Shown: piece after piece, positions 1 to 11,312 of the stretch
How the letters are laid out: every line of letters begins with the position of its first letter
Numbering within the stretch: the first letter of the stretch is position 1
Origin: Flammeovirgaceae bacterium
Lineage (GTDB): Bacteria; Bacteroidota; Bacteroidia; Cytophagales; Cyclobacteriaceae
Reading direction: 5' to 3'
Assembly (NCBI GenBank): GCA_016712035.1
Contig: JADJRT010000001.1
Coordinates: 310,001 to 374,000 of the forward strand
DNA: 64,000 bases
Made by a program: the position numbers and the translations under genes
Notes under the pieces: model-generated
What the model was told of the DNA's origin: nothing
Seen by the model: only the letters and a program-made list of their open reading frames with translations
Databases searched by the model: none

Positions 1-2
1 GT

Positions 3-149
3 TATATCTCAGCTGTAACAGCCTTTGAAGTGGTTAACATTCAGTTAACTAATTACCAATGGATACTATGGGTGTTGCCGGCTTTCATTGGTGGAGCACT
101 GATCAGTCAAACCATAAGAAAATACAGATTGAAGTTCAGCGTGCACTAA
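3..149 (+). CDS. C-terminal end of a membrane protein (5' truncated by window edge)
   Basis: An open frame enters from the left edge and stops with TAA at 147-149, giving about 48 residues. It contains a hydrophobic stretch (WILWVLPAFIGGALI) followed by a basic tail (RKYRLKFSVH), the pattern of a last transmembrane helix with a cytoplasmic end. It converges on the TPM gene, whose corrected end lies at 157, leaving a 7-nt gap, so the two frames are compatible as neighbours. The family cannot be told from this fragment. It could be a chance open frame, since only 48 codons are visible. Confidence 0.45.
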   Translation, partial: YISAVTAFEVVNIQLTNYQWILWVLPAFIGGALISQTIRKYRLKFSVH

Positions 150-156
150 ACTCTTA

Positions 157-1568
157 TCACCAACTACTGCTGGAGCCTCCACCCCCGAATCACCACCACC
201 ATAACTTCCGCCAGAATCGCTGGAAGATGATGATGAGTCGGATGAAGTAGAAATCATAGGAATTGTTGCTGTGGTTCGTTCGCGATTGTTGCAGTATTTA
301 CAGAGCTTAATTGTTTCTTCTTCACCCGTAGATGAGGTGGTGGCATGAGTAAGTGTGGTGGTGTTTTCTGTATAAAAAGCGTAGGTCTTACATTTTGGAC
401 AAACAGCGTATTTGGTTTTCTCATTCACATACTGTTCAACCGAAACAGAATTGCATGAGGAGCAGATCCAGACATCGTAATCAACAGATTTGAGATTTTC
501 TTCAAACTGATGTTCTTTAGGGAGATGTTCATCCTCTGTCGCTTCACTTAATCGCGTCATCTTTTTGCTACAATTATGGCAATCGCGTGGATGCTCGCGC
601 ACAGCTTGTATCCTCTTTTTGTAAGGACGAATCAAAAAGGCAAACGGAATCGGGAAAAAAATTGCCCATCCCATCCAACTATTTTCCTTATAGAAACTAT
701 AAACGGTTTGATACATGCCCTTCTTCAGCCACACATTCCCTCTCGTTAATACCCGATAGTATTTATGCAATCCTAATAAGGCAAAATATCCATATAACCC
801 AGCTACGGTAATAAACCAGTGGTCGTTGAACGCAAGGTAGGTGGCCAATAAAATTGGGAGCAAAAAAGAATAACCACCACTGACTTTTCGAAATTTCTGA
901 ATTGGGTTTGTTCTGCGGTCTCTGTATTGAATCGGAGAATCCCGTTTTGCGACTTGCAAAAACATAACCGGCCCCACAATAATCCAGCATAAGGTAAAGA
1001 AGAATGTTAGTGAAGAAGTACCCGAATAGTTAGATGACTCAACAGGCTCTTTGATTTCTTCCGCATAAGCCGGATCTGTTAAGATTTTGATTACCTCGTC
1101 AATACCAGCAAGCATACCTGCATCGGTGTTTCCTTCCTTAAAGTTGGGCACCATTTTTTGCGTTTGGATTCGTTTACAAATAACATCAGGTAGAACGCCC
1201 TCTAATCCAAAGCCCGTGTGAAAACGGATTGTCTTTTGATCTGCAACAAACAAAATCAACAGGCCATTATCTTTTGTTGCCTTGCCTATTCCCCACTTAA
1301 CAAAGAGGGACTGAGCAAAATCTTCTGCTGTATTTTCTCCTATTGACTGAAGAAGTACAACGGCAACCTGCGCGGTAGTTTGTTGCTCAAGCGAAATAAG
1401 ACGTTGATCAATTTGTGTTACGGTTGTGGCATTGATCAGATTATCTGGATTGCTTATATAACTATTGTTGATGAGCTTGGTGTTTGGCACCGAATCGACT
1501 GTATAGGATTGGGCTTGTGCGCCCATCCCAGTCCACAAAAGAACAATTGCCAGAATCAATTTTTTCAT
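157..1568 (-). CDS. TPM-domain protein with zinc-ribbon region (YgcG-like), frameshifted at the 3' end
   Basis: A Sec signal peptide (MKKLILAIVLLWTGMGAQAQ) precedes a TPM domain at about residues 40-165, the fold found in YgcG proteins and in photosystem II repair factors. Two membrane-type helices follow near residues 185-280. A cysteine-rich part then carries four CxxC pairs (CHNC, CSSC, CPKC, CKYC), likely zinc ribbons. The protein ends in a Ser/Gly tail. As read, the frame runs on to 66 with an atypical end. Adding one base to the C5 run at 182-186 restores the usual glycine-serine-tryptophan terminus (GGGGSSSSW) and a stop at 157, giving about 470 residues. Molecular function is unknown; envelope location is inferred from the signal and helices. 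Confidence 0.85.
182..186. other. Homopolymer indel in the TPM-protein gene
   Basis: The C5 run here (G5 on the coding strand) most likely lacks one base. With six G the coding strand reads DSGGGGSSSSW-stop, the family's typical tail. Without it the frame continues into 30 residues unlike the family. Confidence 0.75.
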
Positions 1569-1726
1569 AGGTTCTTCCTCTTAAGAAAATTATCAATTAT
1601 CAACCGTTTTCGCTACTAACTGTTAGTTTGTTTTCAAATTTTTTTCCAACAATCTCCTCCGGTTTATACCAAACCAATTTGTAATCGAGGTATCTTGTGA
1701 GTTCACTTTCTTTGGATTAATCTGAA

Positions 1727-4700
1727 ATGAATACTCAAGACATCAAGCAACAGGGATTGTATCATCCTTCCTTTGAAAAAGACTCTTGTGGGGTTGGTTT
1801 TATTGCCAACATTAAGGGTAGCAAATCGCATCAGATTGTTAGCGATGCACTTACCATGCTCGAGAGAATGGAACATCGGGGCGCATGTGGCTGTGAACCC
1901 AACACGGGCGATGGCGCGGGGATTCTGATTCAGGTTCCACACGAATTTTTTAGCAGCGAGTGTACAAAACTTGGATTCAAGTTGCCTGCTTACGGAAGCT
2001 ATGGTGTAGGATTAGTTTTTTTTCCGCGCGATGCGAAAGTGCGTGAAGAATGTCGCACTGTTGTAAATCGCCAGATTAAAAAAATGAAGATGACCCTGAT
2101 CGGTTATCGCGCGTTGCCTACGAACAATGGAGATTTGGGCGAAACTGCTTTAAAGGCTGAACCGGTGATGGAACAGGTTTTTATCAAACGACCTGATAGC
2201 ATTTCTAATCCCGATGATTTTGAGCGTAAACTTTTTATTCTTAGAAAATACACGACTCACATTATTACCGATTCGGTAAAAGGTGTTGATAATCAATTTT
2301 ATTTTTCTTCGCTTTCGTACAAGACTATTGCCTATAAGGGTATGGTAACTTCCGGTCAGCTGCGCCCTTACTTTGCCGACCTTGAGCATGAAGATGTTGT
2401 TTCAGCGTTGGCTGTTATTCATTCGCGCTTCTCAACCAACACATTTCCTTCCTGGCGATTGGCGCAACCCTTTAGGTACATCGCGCACAATGGCGAGATC
2501 AACACGGTGCGGGGTAACATCAACTGGCTGAAGTCGAAGGAAGCATTCTTCACATCAAAATATTTTAGTCAGGAAGAGTTGAATATGATTCTGCCGATTT
2601 GTAATCCACTGCAATCCGACTCCTCGAATCTTGATAACACCATTGAGCTATTAGTGCATGCCGGCCGCTCGTTACCGCATGTGATGATGATGTTGATTCC
2701 AGAAGCCTGGGATGGCAACGAAGGGATGACAATTGAGAAGAAAGATTTTTATGAATACCACGCCAACCTGATGGAACCCTGGGATGGGCCTGCCTCCATC
2801 ACTTTTACGGATGGAAAAATTGTTGGTGCTACGCTTGATCGGAATGGACTCCGCCCTTCGAGGTACGTTGTTACCGATGACGACATGGTTATAATGGCAT
2901 CCGAAGTTGGGGTTCTGGATGTTGATCCCGCCAAGGTAATTACCAAAGGTCGCTTACAGCCTGGTAAAATGTTTGTGGTTGATCTAGAGCAAGGCCGCAT
3001 CATCAGCGATGATGAATTGAAAGAAGATATTTGTACTCGTCAGCCCTATGGACAATGGTTAAAAGATAACAAGGTTAGGCTTCAGGATCTACCCGAGCCG
3101 GGCGGAAGTTTTCATAAGTACGATCCGATTACTTTTCTTAAGCGACAGATTTCTTTCGGTTATACTTCGGAGGATTTGCGCGTAATACTTACTCAAATGT
3201 GCGAGACTGGTAAAGAAGCGTTGGGCTCTATGGGTAACGATATTCCGCTAGCTGTTCTTTCTAAAGAGGTGCAACATTTATCCAGCTACTTCAAGCAACT
3301 CTTCGCACAGGTTACCAACCCGCCCATTGATTCCATTCGCGAGCGGTTGGTGATGTCATTGGCTTCGCATGTAGGTGGTTCCTTGAATTTATTGGAGGAG
3401 TCACCCGAACATTGCATAACATTAGAATTGCCAACACCGGTCCTACTAAATAATGAGTTGGAGAAGATCCGATATATAGATCACAGGCACTTACAAACAA
3501 AAACTATATACACCTATTTCCGGGCCGATGGTCAACCGGGTTCCTTGGAGAAAGGCCTTGATCGGGTTTGTCAATATGCAACGGACGCTATTGAAGACGG
3601 ATTTACCATTATCATTTTATCCGATAGAAGTTTTGATAGCGGCCATGCGCAGATCCCTTCCTTACTTGCCGTTGCGGCCGTACATCATCATTTGATTCGA
3701 AAAGGCTTGCGCGGAAAAGTAGGCTTGCTGGTAGAAGCAGGCGATGTGTGGGAGACTCATCATTTTGCTACGTTGATTGGATATGGTGCATCCGGAGTGA
3801 ATCCGTATCTCGTTTATCAGACGATACACGATATGAAAAAGCGCAACGTGCTGAAAGAGAACTTAACCGAAGAACAAGCCATCGCCAATTATAAGAAAGC
3901 CGTTGCCGGGGAGTTGCTAAAGATTCTTAGCAAAATGGGAATCTCTACGTTGCAGTCTTATCATGGTGCTCAGATTTTTGAAGCGTTGGGCATTCATCCC
4001 GAAGTAATTGATCACTATTTTACCGGAACCGTATCGCGCATTGGCGGATTAAAACTTGACGACATTGCCCGTGAAGCATTAGCGAAACACAAACTCGCAT
4101 TTCCAAAAACATCCAATTGGCTTCCGCGTTTGGCCGTGGGTGGCGTGTATCAGTGGAAGCAACGGGGAGAAACTCATTTGTTTAATCCAGACACCATTCA
4201 TCTTCTGCAGCATTCGACTAAGATTAATGATTATTCCGTTTTCAAGAAATACTCGAATCTCATCAACAACCAAAGTGAAAAAGCAATCACGCTTCGTAGT
4301 TTATTGAAATTCAAAAAAGGCAAATCCATTCCAATCAGTGAAGTAGAGCCTGTTGAAAATATTTTTAAGCGATTTGCTACCGGAGCCATGTCATTTGGTT
4401 CAATTTCGCATGAGGCTCATAGCACACTTGCTATTGCGATGAATCGTATTGGCGGGAAGAGTAACAGTGGCGAAGGGGGTGAAGATGAAGCGCGCTTTAC
4501 GAAAAAAGAAAATGGTGACTGGGAAAACTCGGCTATCAAGCAAGTTGCCTCTGGTCGTTTTGGCGTAACCAGTTATTATTTAAGCAATGCGCAAGAGTTA
4601 CAAATAAAAATGGCGCAAGGTGCCAAGCCAGGCGAAGGCGGGCAATTACCAGGACATAAAGTAGATGATTGGATTGGTCGCGTGCGTCACTCCACACCGG

Positions 4701-6299
4701 GTGTTGGACTAATTTCTCCTCCGCCACACCACGATATTTATTCTATTGAAGATCTCGCACAATTGATTTTCGATTTAAAGAATGCCAATCGCGAAGCAAG
4801 AATCAACGTTAAGTTAGTTTCTGAAGCTGGTGTTGGCACGATTGCTTCAGGCGTAGCGAAAGCACATGCCGATGTAATTTTAATTGCAGGTCATGATGGT
4901 GGTACTGGTGCTTCACCCATTAGTTCTATCCGTCATGCGGGATTGCCGTGGGAGTTAGGATTGGCAGAAGCACATCAAACGCTTGTAAGAAATAAATTGC
5001 GTGGCCGGGTTGTATTACAAACCGATGGACAGATTCGGACCGGGCGTGATTTAGCTATCGCGGCATTACTTGGTGCCGAAGAATGGGGAGTAGCGACTGC
5101 GGCCTTGGTAACAACCGGTTGTATTATGATGCGCAAGTGTCATTTAAATACTTGCCCTGTTGGTGTCGCCACACAAAACAAAGAACTGCGTGCGCTTTTC
5201 ACAGGCAAGCCCGAGTATGTTGTAAATCTATTCACCTTCCTCGCGAAAGAACTTCGCGAGATCATGGCCGAGCTTGGGTTTCGTACTGTGAATGAAATGA
5301 TAGGGCAAGCCGATCGGTTAGAAGTACGCGATAAAATTGAGCATTGGAAACATCTGAACGTTGATCTTTCTCCACTCTTAATAAAAGATCCTGTTAGTTT
5401 AGATACGGCACTCTTCAAACAAGAAGAACAAGATCATGGTATTGCCAACGTTATGGATAGAAAACTGATTGATCTTGCACAACCTGCACTTTTAAATGCA
5501 ACACCTGTTCAGGGGAGTATTTAAAATCACCAATCAGGATCGCGCGGTTGGTACTATGTTGTCCAATGAGATTTCTAAAGTTTATTTAGGTCCGGGATTA
5601 CCTGAGGATACCATTCAACTTAAGTTTAACGGTACTGCCGGACAAAGTTTCGGGGCCTTTGTAACAAGCGGAGTTACGTTCGAACTTGAAGGAGATGCGA
5701 ACGACTATTTTGGTAAAGGTCTTTCGGGCGGAAAATTAGTTTTATATCCGCCCAAGGAAGCAACCTATAACTCATCTAAAAATATTATAGTTGGCAACGT
5801 AGCATTCTTTGGTGCCACCTCTGGTGAATCGTTTATTGGCGGAATGGCGGGTGAGCGTTTTGCTGTGCGCAACTCAGGTGTTAAGGTGGTAGTAGAAGGA
5901 GTGGGCGATCATGGGTGTGAATACATGACCGGAGGGATCGTTGTCGTGCTAGGTGATACCGGTAGAAATTTTGCTGCCGGGATGAGTGGAGGAGTTGCCT
6001 ACGTGTGGGATGTGAACAAAACGTTTATTAAAAACTGCAACATGGAAATGGTGATGCTGGACACATTGGACGCTGAAGATGAACGCTTATTAAGTTCAAT
6101 GATTAATGAACATCAACAAGTAACCAAAAGTAATTTAGCAGCTCATGTATTGAGTTACTGGCCAACAACCTTTAAACAATTTATTAAAGTAATGCCTGTT
6201 GATTATAAAGTCGTATTGGAAAAACGGAAAGCTGAGAAAAAGAGCGCGGCTCTTAAAGCATCATTAGGTAACAACGAATTTAATCTTTCATCAAACTAG
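1727..6299 (+). CDS. gltB: Glutamate synthase large subunit (one frameshift)
   Basis: Makes glutamate from 2-oxoglutarate and glutamine-derived ammonia together with GltD. The N-terminal glutaminase domain starts after a short propeptide, with the nucleophile Cys21 in DSCGVGF. The central and FMN-binding synthase domains follow. The 3Fe-4S ligands lie in CIMMRKCHLNTC (C-x5-C-x4-C, about residue 1132-1143). The C-terminal GXGXG beta-helix domain is in the second part. The frame breaks at a G4 run (5512-5515); reading three G gives VQGVFKITNQDR, which is normal for the family, and a protein of about 1523 residues, the expected length. gltD follows 25 nt downstream, so the two form an operon. 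The gene is divergent from the TPM gene, with a 158-nt shared upstream region. Confidence 0.97.
5512..5515 (+). other. Homopolymer indel in gltB
   Basis: The run has four G where three keep the reading frame. The extra base creates the early TAA at 5522 and separates the synthase core from the GXGXG domain. Confidence 0.85.
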
Positions 6300-6324
6300 A
6301 CAAATAGCTTGAAGCCGGAAAAGT

Positions 6325-7787
6325 ATGGGAAAACCAACAGGATTTTTAGAACAAGACCGGGAGCTTCCAAAGAAGCGTGATCCCAAAAAAAGGATTAACG
6401 ATTACAACGAAGTAGACTCTGCCATTGATGAGTCAATCACACAAAAGCAGGCCGCGCGTTGTATGGATTGTGGTATCCCGTTTTGCCATCAAGGTTGTCC
6501 TTTGGGCAATATCATTCCGGAATTTAATGATGCGGTGTATCAGGAAAACTGGAAACTAGCGTATGAGATTTTGATCTCCACCAATAATTTTCCAGAGTTC
6601 ACCGGCAGAATTTGTCCTGCACCATGCGAAGCCTCTTGTGTTCTTGGAATCAACAAACCGGCTGTAGCTATTGAGTACATCGAAAAATCAATTATTGAAA
6701 AGGCTTTTGCCGATGGCTATGCTACACCCCGAATCCCTTCAGTAAGGTCAGATAAAAAAATTGCTGTTGTAGGGTCAGGTCCATCCGGGTTGGCTGCTGC
6801 GGCACAACTAAACTATGCCGGACATCACGTTACCGTGTTTGAACGGGCCGATGAAATTGGTGGATTGCTCCGCTATGGAATTCCCGATTTTAAATTAGAC
6901 AAACAAATACTTGATCGCAGAATTAATCTGATGATTAAAGAGGGCGTAAAATTTCAAACGAATGTCAATGTTGGCGAAACCCTTTCTGTTGATCAATTGA
7001 AAGAAGATTTTGATGCAGTGCTTCTCTGCGGAGGATCAACAATTCCACGCGATCTACCCATTCCCGGAAGAAATTTAAAAGGGGTTTACTTCGCGATGGA
7101 TTTTTTAACGCAGCAAAACTTGCGCGTGGCTGGTAAGAAGGTTCAGATTGAAGAAGTGTGGGCTACCGGAAAAAATGTTGTGGTAATAGGTGGAGGCGAT
7201 ACCGGATCAGATTGTGTAGGCACATCCAACCGCCATGGTGCCAAATCAGTAACGCAAATTGAAATTTTAAACAAACCACAAAAGATAGAAACGAAACCAT
7301 GCCGTGGCCAAGTTGGCCAATGATTTTGCGCACCTCTACATCGCATGAGGAAGGTTGCGAACGGCAATGGTCAATTGTCACCAAAGAGTTTATGGGTGAT
7401 GAGCAGGGCCACTTGAAAGCTCTTAAGATCTCGGAAGTGGAAGTAAAAAGGGAAGTAGGCAAGGCGCCAAGCTTTGTTGAGATACCAGGAACAGAGAAAG
7501 TAATTCCGTGTGAGCTTGCCTTGTTGGCGATGGGATTTTTAAATCCACAACATCATGGCTTATTGGATCAATTAGGCGTAGAGTATGATGAACGCGGCAA
7601 TGTAAAAGCTACGCGCTACCAAACATCTGTTCCCGAAGTTTTTGCTGCCGGTGATTTACGCAGAGGACAGTCGTTAGTGGTGTGGGCCATTAGCGAAGGT
7701 CGTGAAGCGGCAATAGCTGTTGATAAATTTCTGACTGGGCAATCCATACTAGAATCGAAAGAAGAGGGAATTCTGAGTTTGTCTTGA
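6325..7787 (+). CDS. gltD: Glutamate synthase small subunit (one frameshift)
   Basis: NADPH-oxidising flavoprotein that feeds electrons to GltB. The N-terminal Fe-S domain shows Cys46, Cys49, Cys54 and Cys58 (CMDCGIPFCHQGC) and a second cysteine group CPAPCEASC near residue 97. The FAD-binding GSGPSG motif lies near residue 150 and the NADPH-binding GGGDTG near 290. The frame breaks around 7281-7286: adding one G gives KDRNETMPWPSWP, which leads into the conserved RTSTSHEEG region. The joined protein is about 487 residues, normal for GltD. It lies 25 nt after gltB in the same operon. Confidence 0.96.
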
Positions 7788-7790
7788 TTA

Positions 7791-7961
7791 GTTTCACGCA
7801 AAGTGCGCAAAGAAATTCGCAGAGTACACTGACTGCCGCTAAAACCCCTCTGATGTTTATTAATAATTGCCATTTAGGAATCTACAATAGGCGTCAATTT
7901 AGAAAACGCCTAACTTCTCTGTATTCTTTGCGTAAAAACTCTGCGGCCTTTGGGTGTAATC
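7791..7961. repeat. Imperfect inverted CGCAAAG-type repeat between convergent genes
   Basis: The left part (7791-7824, starting GTTTCACGCAAAGTGCGC) resembles the reverse complement of the right part (7917-7961, containing TTTGCGTAAAAACTCTGCGG). Between them is a hairpin AGGCGT (7889-7894) / ACGCCT (7906-7911). The element fills the whole gap between gltD and the convergent amidohydrolase gene. Similar CGCAAAG/CGCAGAG word clusters occur between genes in many bacteria. It may act as a bidirectional terminator. A related stretch lies at 16264-16300. Confidence 0.5.
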
Positions 7962-9071
7962 TTATTTCGGAAACAGTTTCTTATCGATGCCTGGAATCAA
8001 GCTCATAGCATTCTTGTAATAAATTTTCTTCAAAATCTCATCGGGCAAACCCAGTCCATACATGCGCCAAAAGGCATGGTAGCGTTTATGGTAAGGAAAG
8101 TATTCATCGTCAGTTTCAAGTACTCTAAAATAAGTCTCATATTCATCCGGCACCCAACTGTCTTTACCGAATAAAACCCGGTCTTGATACTTTGTGATAA
8201 ACGCTTTAGCCGCTCGGGGTTGTCTGCCCAACTCGGCAATAACGGCCCCAATCTCGGTGTACATGTTTGGAAACTGATCCATCAATTCGCCTAACTTCTT
8301 TAAATCATTTCCATACCAGCCTAAATGTGCGTTAATGAATTTTGTCTTAGGATGTTTTTTAAAAATGTCATGCTGCTCGGCAATAATGGTTTCCCAACTA
8401 GCAAACGTATTATCATATCTGCGACCTGGGTGCGTTTTTAATTCAAGCCAGCGTTCGTTCTGATCATCGATTGGGTCCCAAAAGGGTTTTGGATCAGCTG
8501 AGTGAATCAATACCGGAACTCCCAACTCACCACACTTGGCCCAAACAGGATCGATGCGTGGATCATTTATTGAAATCCGTTTTCCCTTGCTGTCCTTGTT
8601 ATGAATGCCCAAGCTTTTATAAATCTTTAATCCTTTAGCACCACGCTTTATATCGGCTTCCAGTTGTTTCACCGTGCGTGCGCCCCATTCAGGGTTGTCG
8701 ATGTCATTGAAATCCACATTCGTAAACAGTACAAACCTGCTTGGGAAACGGTTGTTGATGTTCTCAATAGATTTTTCCAAATGGTCGCCACTGCTACGAA
8801 AACCCCGACCGCTCAGGTTAATCATCACAGCCATATTGAGCTTGTCCATTTTCTCCGTCAGGTCCTTGAAATCAGAGGAATTCATATTTCCCTGATGATT
8901 ATGGATATCGATAAAAGGAAATTTGGAACGACTCAACCGGTGCGATTCAACTTTCAGGGTAGCCGGTGGATCGTATTGCTCAAAATCCATCTTCATATCC
9001 AAAGGTTTTTCCTGGGCGCTCACCGAAAACAACGTGCAGCAAAGAATGACAAACAGACCAATTCGAAACAT
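7962..9071 (-). CDS. Exported amidohydrolase-family metal-dependent hydrolase
   Basis: A signal peptide (MFRIGLFVILCCTLFSVSAQ) leads into an amidohydrolase-2 type TIM barrel. The first metal-binding HxH is His57/His59 in FIDIHNHQ. Later conserved-looking histidines are in LIHSADPK (about residue 190) and FINAHLGW (about 248). An aspartate follows in LFGKDSW (about 301), in the usual position of the metal-bound aspartate. Length is 369 residues. Substrate is not evident; relatives include decarboxylases and lactonases. It stands alone, converging on gltD. Confidence 0.85.
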   Translation of the reverse strand: MFRIGLFVILCCTLFSVSAQEKPLDMKMDFEQYDPPATLKVESHRLSRSKFPFIDIHNHQGNMNSSDFKDLTEKMDKLNMAVMINLSGRGFRSSGDHLEKSIENINNRFPSRFVLFTNVDFNDIDNPEWGARTVKQLEADIKRGAKGLKIYKSLGIHNKDSKGKRISINDPRIDPVWAKCGELGVPVLIHSADPKPFWDPIDDQNERWLELKTHPGRRYDNTFASWETIIAEQHDIFKKHPKTKFINAHLGWYGNDLKKLGELMDQFPNMYTEIGAVIAELGRQPRAAKAFITKYQDRVLFGKDSWVPDEYETYFRVLETDDEYFPYHKRYHAFWRMYGLGLPDEILKKIYYKNAMSLIPGIDKKLFPK

Positions 9072-9215
9072 AGCTGAATTATTTAATAGGCTAAGTTACG
9101 ATAATCACTGCATCCGGTTGCAGAAATTGTTTGGATGGTAACCCCAGCGATCGTCCGACTCAGTTTTTGATAACCCAATTCTTGTTTAACTTGCCTCATT
9201 AGAAAAATCGATAGC

Positions 9216-10322
9216 ATGAAACGCATTATCCTTCTTTTATTTTTAGTTCCCACTATGCTAGTGGCTCAAACCGATGCTGCCTTGGAGGCTGCCCGAAAAA
9301 AATTAGAGGCAAGAAATTTCGCGGGCGCTAACGCAGATCTTTCCAAGCTTATTGAAACCAATCCTCGCAACAAAGCCGCGTTCTCACTGCGCGGTCAGGT
9401 GCGCATGCAACTCCGCGATTTTTACGGAGCCATTGGCGATTTTAATTTTGCTCTGGAGATTGATTCCACTTTTGCTGAAGCACTAAACTTCAGAGGTGAG
9501 GCCAAAATAAATCTGGGTGATGACGAGGGGGCTATCTTCGATCTGGATAAAGCCATCAAATTCAGCCCACGATATGCCGATGCCTATACCAATCGCTGGT
9601 TTGCCAAATATAACAGTGAGGATCTGCAAGGTTCTTATTTTGATTTTTCAAAAGCATTGGAATTGGGTCCACCCGATGCCGATAAATATTTCAATCGTGG
9701 TTTGGTAAAAGCTGAGCTCGGTGAGTTTGTCAGTTCGGTCGATGATTATAGCAAAGCCATTGAGCTTGATAAAAATGATGCAAACTTGTATAACTACCGC
9801 GGGGTAGCGTTTTACAACACATCTAATTTTGATCGGGCTATTGCCGATTACAATGAGTCTATAAGGCTGGATGGGCAGGATCCTTTCAAATATGAAAACC
9901 GGGCATTAGCTAAAACGGCCAAAGAAGATTTAAAAGGTGCGCTGGAAGATTACGGAAAAGCAATTCAACTGAATGACCAGGATCCGGAAACATACAACCT
10001 ACGTGGAGTTTTGAAACATACCATGGAAGATTACGATGGTGCTATTGCCGATTACACGAAAGCTATTGAACTGGATGATATCAACCCAACGTATTACGAC
10101 AACCGGGCACTCAGTAAAACCGAAAAAGAAAATTATGCAGGTGCCGTTGAAGATTATACTTTTTCCATCGAACTCTACCCAAGCGATCCGGAAACGTATT
10201 ATCAACGTGGACTGGTAAAGTTGATGATGAATAATAATTATGATGGTTGTCTTGATTTAAAACATGCGGAAGAGTTAGGTGCGCTCGAAGCACGGGCAGC
10301 AATCAAAAAGAACTGTAAGTAG
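9216..10322 (+). CDS. Exported tetratricopeptide-repeat protein
   Basis: A signal peptide (MKRIILLLFLVPTMLVAQ) is followed by about ten TPR units filling the 368 residues. Recurring pieces include YNYRGVAFYN, YENRALAKT and AIADYTKAIELD. Such proteins are protein-interaction scaffolds, here in the periplasm or on the outer membrane. No catalytic domain is visible. The gene is 24 nt upstream of the lipid kinase gene and may be cotranscribed with it. Confidence 0.85.
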   Translation: MKRIILLLFLVPTMLVAQTDAALEAARKKLEARNFAGANADLSKLIETNPRNKAAFSLRGQVRMQLRDFYGAIGDFNFALEIDSTFAEALNFRGEAKINLGDDEGAIFDLDKAIKFSPRYADAYTNRWFAKYNSEDLQGSYFDFSKALELGPPDADKYFNRGLVKAELGEFVSSVDDYSKAIELDKNDANLYNYRGVAFYNTSNFDRAIADYNESIRLDGQDPFKYENRALAKTAKEDLKGALEDYGKAIQLNDQDPETYNLRGVLKHTMEDYDGAIADYTKAIELDDINPTYYDNRALSKTEKENYAGAVEDYTFSIELYPSDPETYYQRGLVKLMMNNNYDGCLDLKHAEELGALEARAAIKKNCK

Positions 10323-10346
10323 AATTTACGAGATCAGATTCCGTAA

Positions 10347-11267
10347 ATGACCATCACCATCATTCTCAACGGAATCTCTAAAAAGAAAAAGAAATTCTAT
10401 CAAAGCATTCTTCCTGCGCTGGAAGAAAAATTTTCTGTTGAGGTTTTAGAAACACAATTCCCTAATCACGCTCAACAATTAGCTGTTGAGACGGTCCAAA
10501 AAAAAGTAGATGTAATTTTATCCGCTGGTGGCGATGGCACATTACATCAGGTAATAAATGGTATGATGCGTGTCACTAATCAACACCCATTGCCAGCACT
10601 AGGACTAATTCCATTAGGTTCTGGAAACGATTTTGCGGGCACTGCAAAAATTACCGATGACGTTTCCTTGCTAATTGATTTATTGAATACCAATCAGCCC
10701 AAGCTAACCGACATTGGCAAAGTTGTTTGCCGGACTAAAGAGGATAATCAAACTGTACATTACTTCATCAACGTGTGTAGTGTTGGCATGGGGCCAGCTA
10801 CCGTGCAACGCATGGAAACTTCGGTAAAATGGTTACCTGCCGGCACGCGGTATCTTTTAGCTATTATCCAAACCTTTTTTTCTCATAAGCCTGAGCCGAT
10901 TGAATTAAAATCCAATACCTGGAATTGGAAAGGCAAGGCAAGAGTTGTTGCTGTTGCCAATGGGCAATCATTTGGACATCAAATTTACATTGCTCCCGAT
11001 GCCACACCCGATGATGGGTTGTTTGAAACATTTGTGGCGGCCGATGTTCCCCTTTTTAAATTTCTACTTTACCTACAACAGATTAAAGCAAAGAAAAAAA
11101 TCAAAGATTCGCGGATTATTTATTCTTCTCTTTCACAAAAAGGTGTCCTACACCTTGGAGGTGTAGGGCACCTTACTAACATGCTGGAAGCAGAAGGAGA
11201 ATTGATTGGGTTTCTTCCTGCCTGTATTGAAGTAATGCCCGGACAGATTCGGTTTTTTAGAAAATAA
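10347..11267 (+). CDS. Diacylglycerol/lipid kinase family protein with in-frame repeat insertion
   Basis: Cytosolic YegS/DgkB-type kinase that phosphorylates a lipid such as diacylglycerol using ATP. The nucleotide-binding GGDGT is at residues 61-65 and the LGSGNDF motif at about 92-98. Length is 306 residues. Near the C-terminus the bases 11140-11174 form an almost perfect palindrome of the family found elsewhere in this window. It is read in frame as KGVLHLGGVGHL, between the strand ending RIIYSSLSQ and the conserved LEAEGELIG part. Family members usually have a short loop there. So the gene appears to carry a 12-codon repeat insertion that keeps the frame. Whether the enzyme stays active cannot be seen. 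Confidence 0.9.
   Translation: MTITIILNGISKKKKKFYQSILPALEEKFSVEVLETQFPNHAQQLAVETVQKKVDVILSAGGDGTLHQVINGMMRVTNQHPLPALGLIPLGSGNDFAGTAKITDDVSLLIDLLNTNQPKLTDIGKVVCRTKEDNQTVHYFINVCSVGMGPATVQRMETSVKWLPAGTRYLLAIIQTFFSHKPEPIELKSNTWNWKGKARVVAVANGQSFGHQIYIAPDATPDDGLFETFVAADVPLFKFLLYLQQIKAKKKIKDSRIIYSSLSQKGVLHLGGVGHLTNMLEAEGELIGFLPACIEVMPGQIRFFRK
11140..11174. repeat. Palindromic repeat, copy A (inside lipid kinase gene)
   Basis: Arms AAGGTGTCCTACACCT (11140-11155) and AGGTGTAGGGCACCTT (11159-11174) pair at 15 of 16 positions around a 3-nt loop TGG. The single mismatch (A to G in the second arm) changes GGA to GGG, both glycine in the reading frame used. Same family as 14924-14957, 16228-16260 and 21935-21965. 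Confidence 0.9.
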
Positions 11268-11269
11268 AA

Positions 11270-11291
11270 AAAGACTTCCGAAGAAGTCTTT
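11270..11291 (-). terminator. Hairpin terminator between convergent genes
   Basis: AAAGACTTC (11270-11278) pairs perfectly with GAAGTCTTT (11283-11291). On the minus strand the loop is TTCG, a stable tetraloop, and the hairpin is followed by a run of seven T. This makes a classical intrinsic terminator for the RDD gene. On the plus strand the loop is CGAA and the T tract is short, so it may also weakly end the lipid kinase transcript. Confidence 0.8.
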
Positions 11292-11312
11292 CAATAATAT
11301 GTTCCCTGTCGT

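Noticed and set aside
59..1619. Short plus-strand frames opposite the TPM-protein gene
   Set aside because: They lie antisense to a well-supported gene and show no family features.
5496..6299. Separate small gene encoding a GXGXG domain protein
   Set aside because: It is the C-terminal domain of GltB after a one-base shift; the join gives the exact family sequence.
8664..9077. 137-codon frame opposite the amidohydrolase gene
   Set aside because: It is antisense to the strong minus-strand frame with signal peptide and metal motifs.
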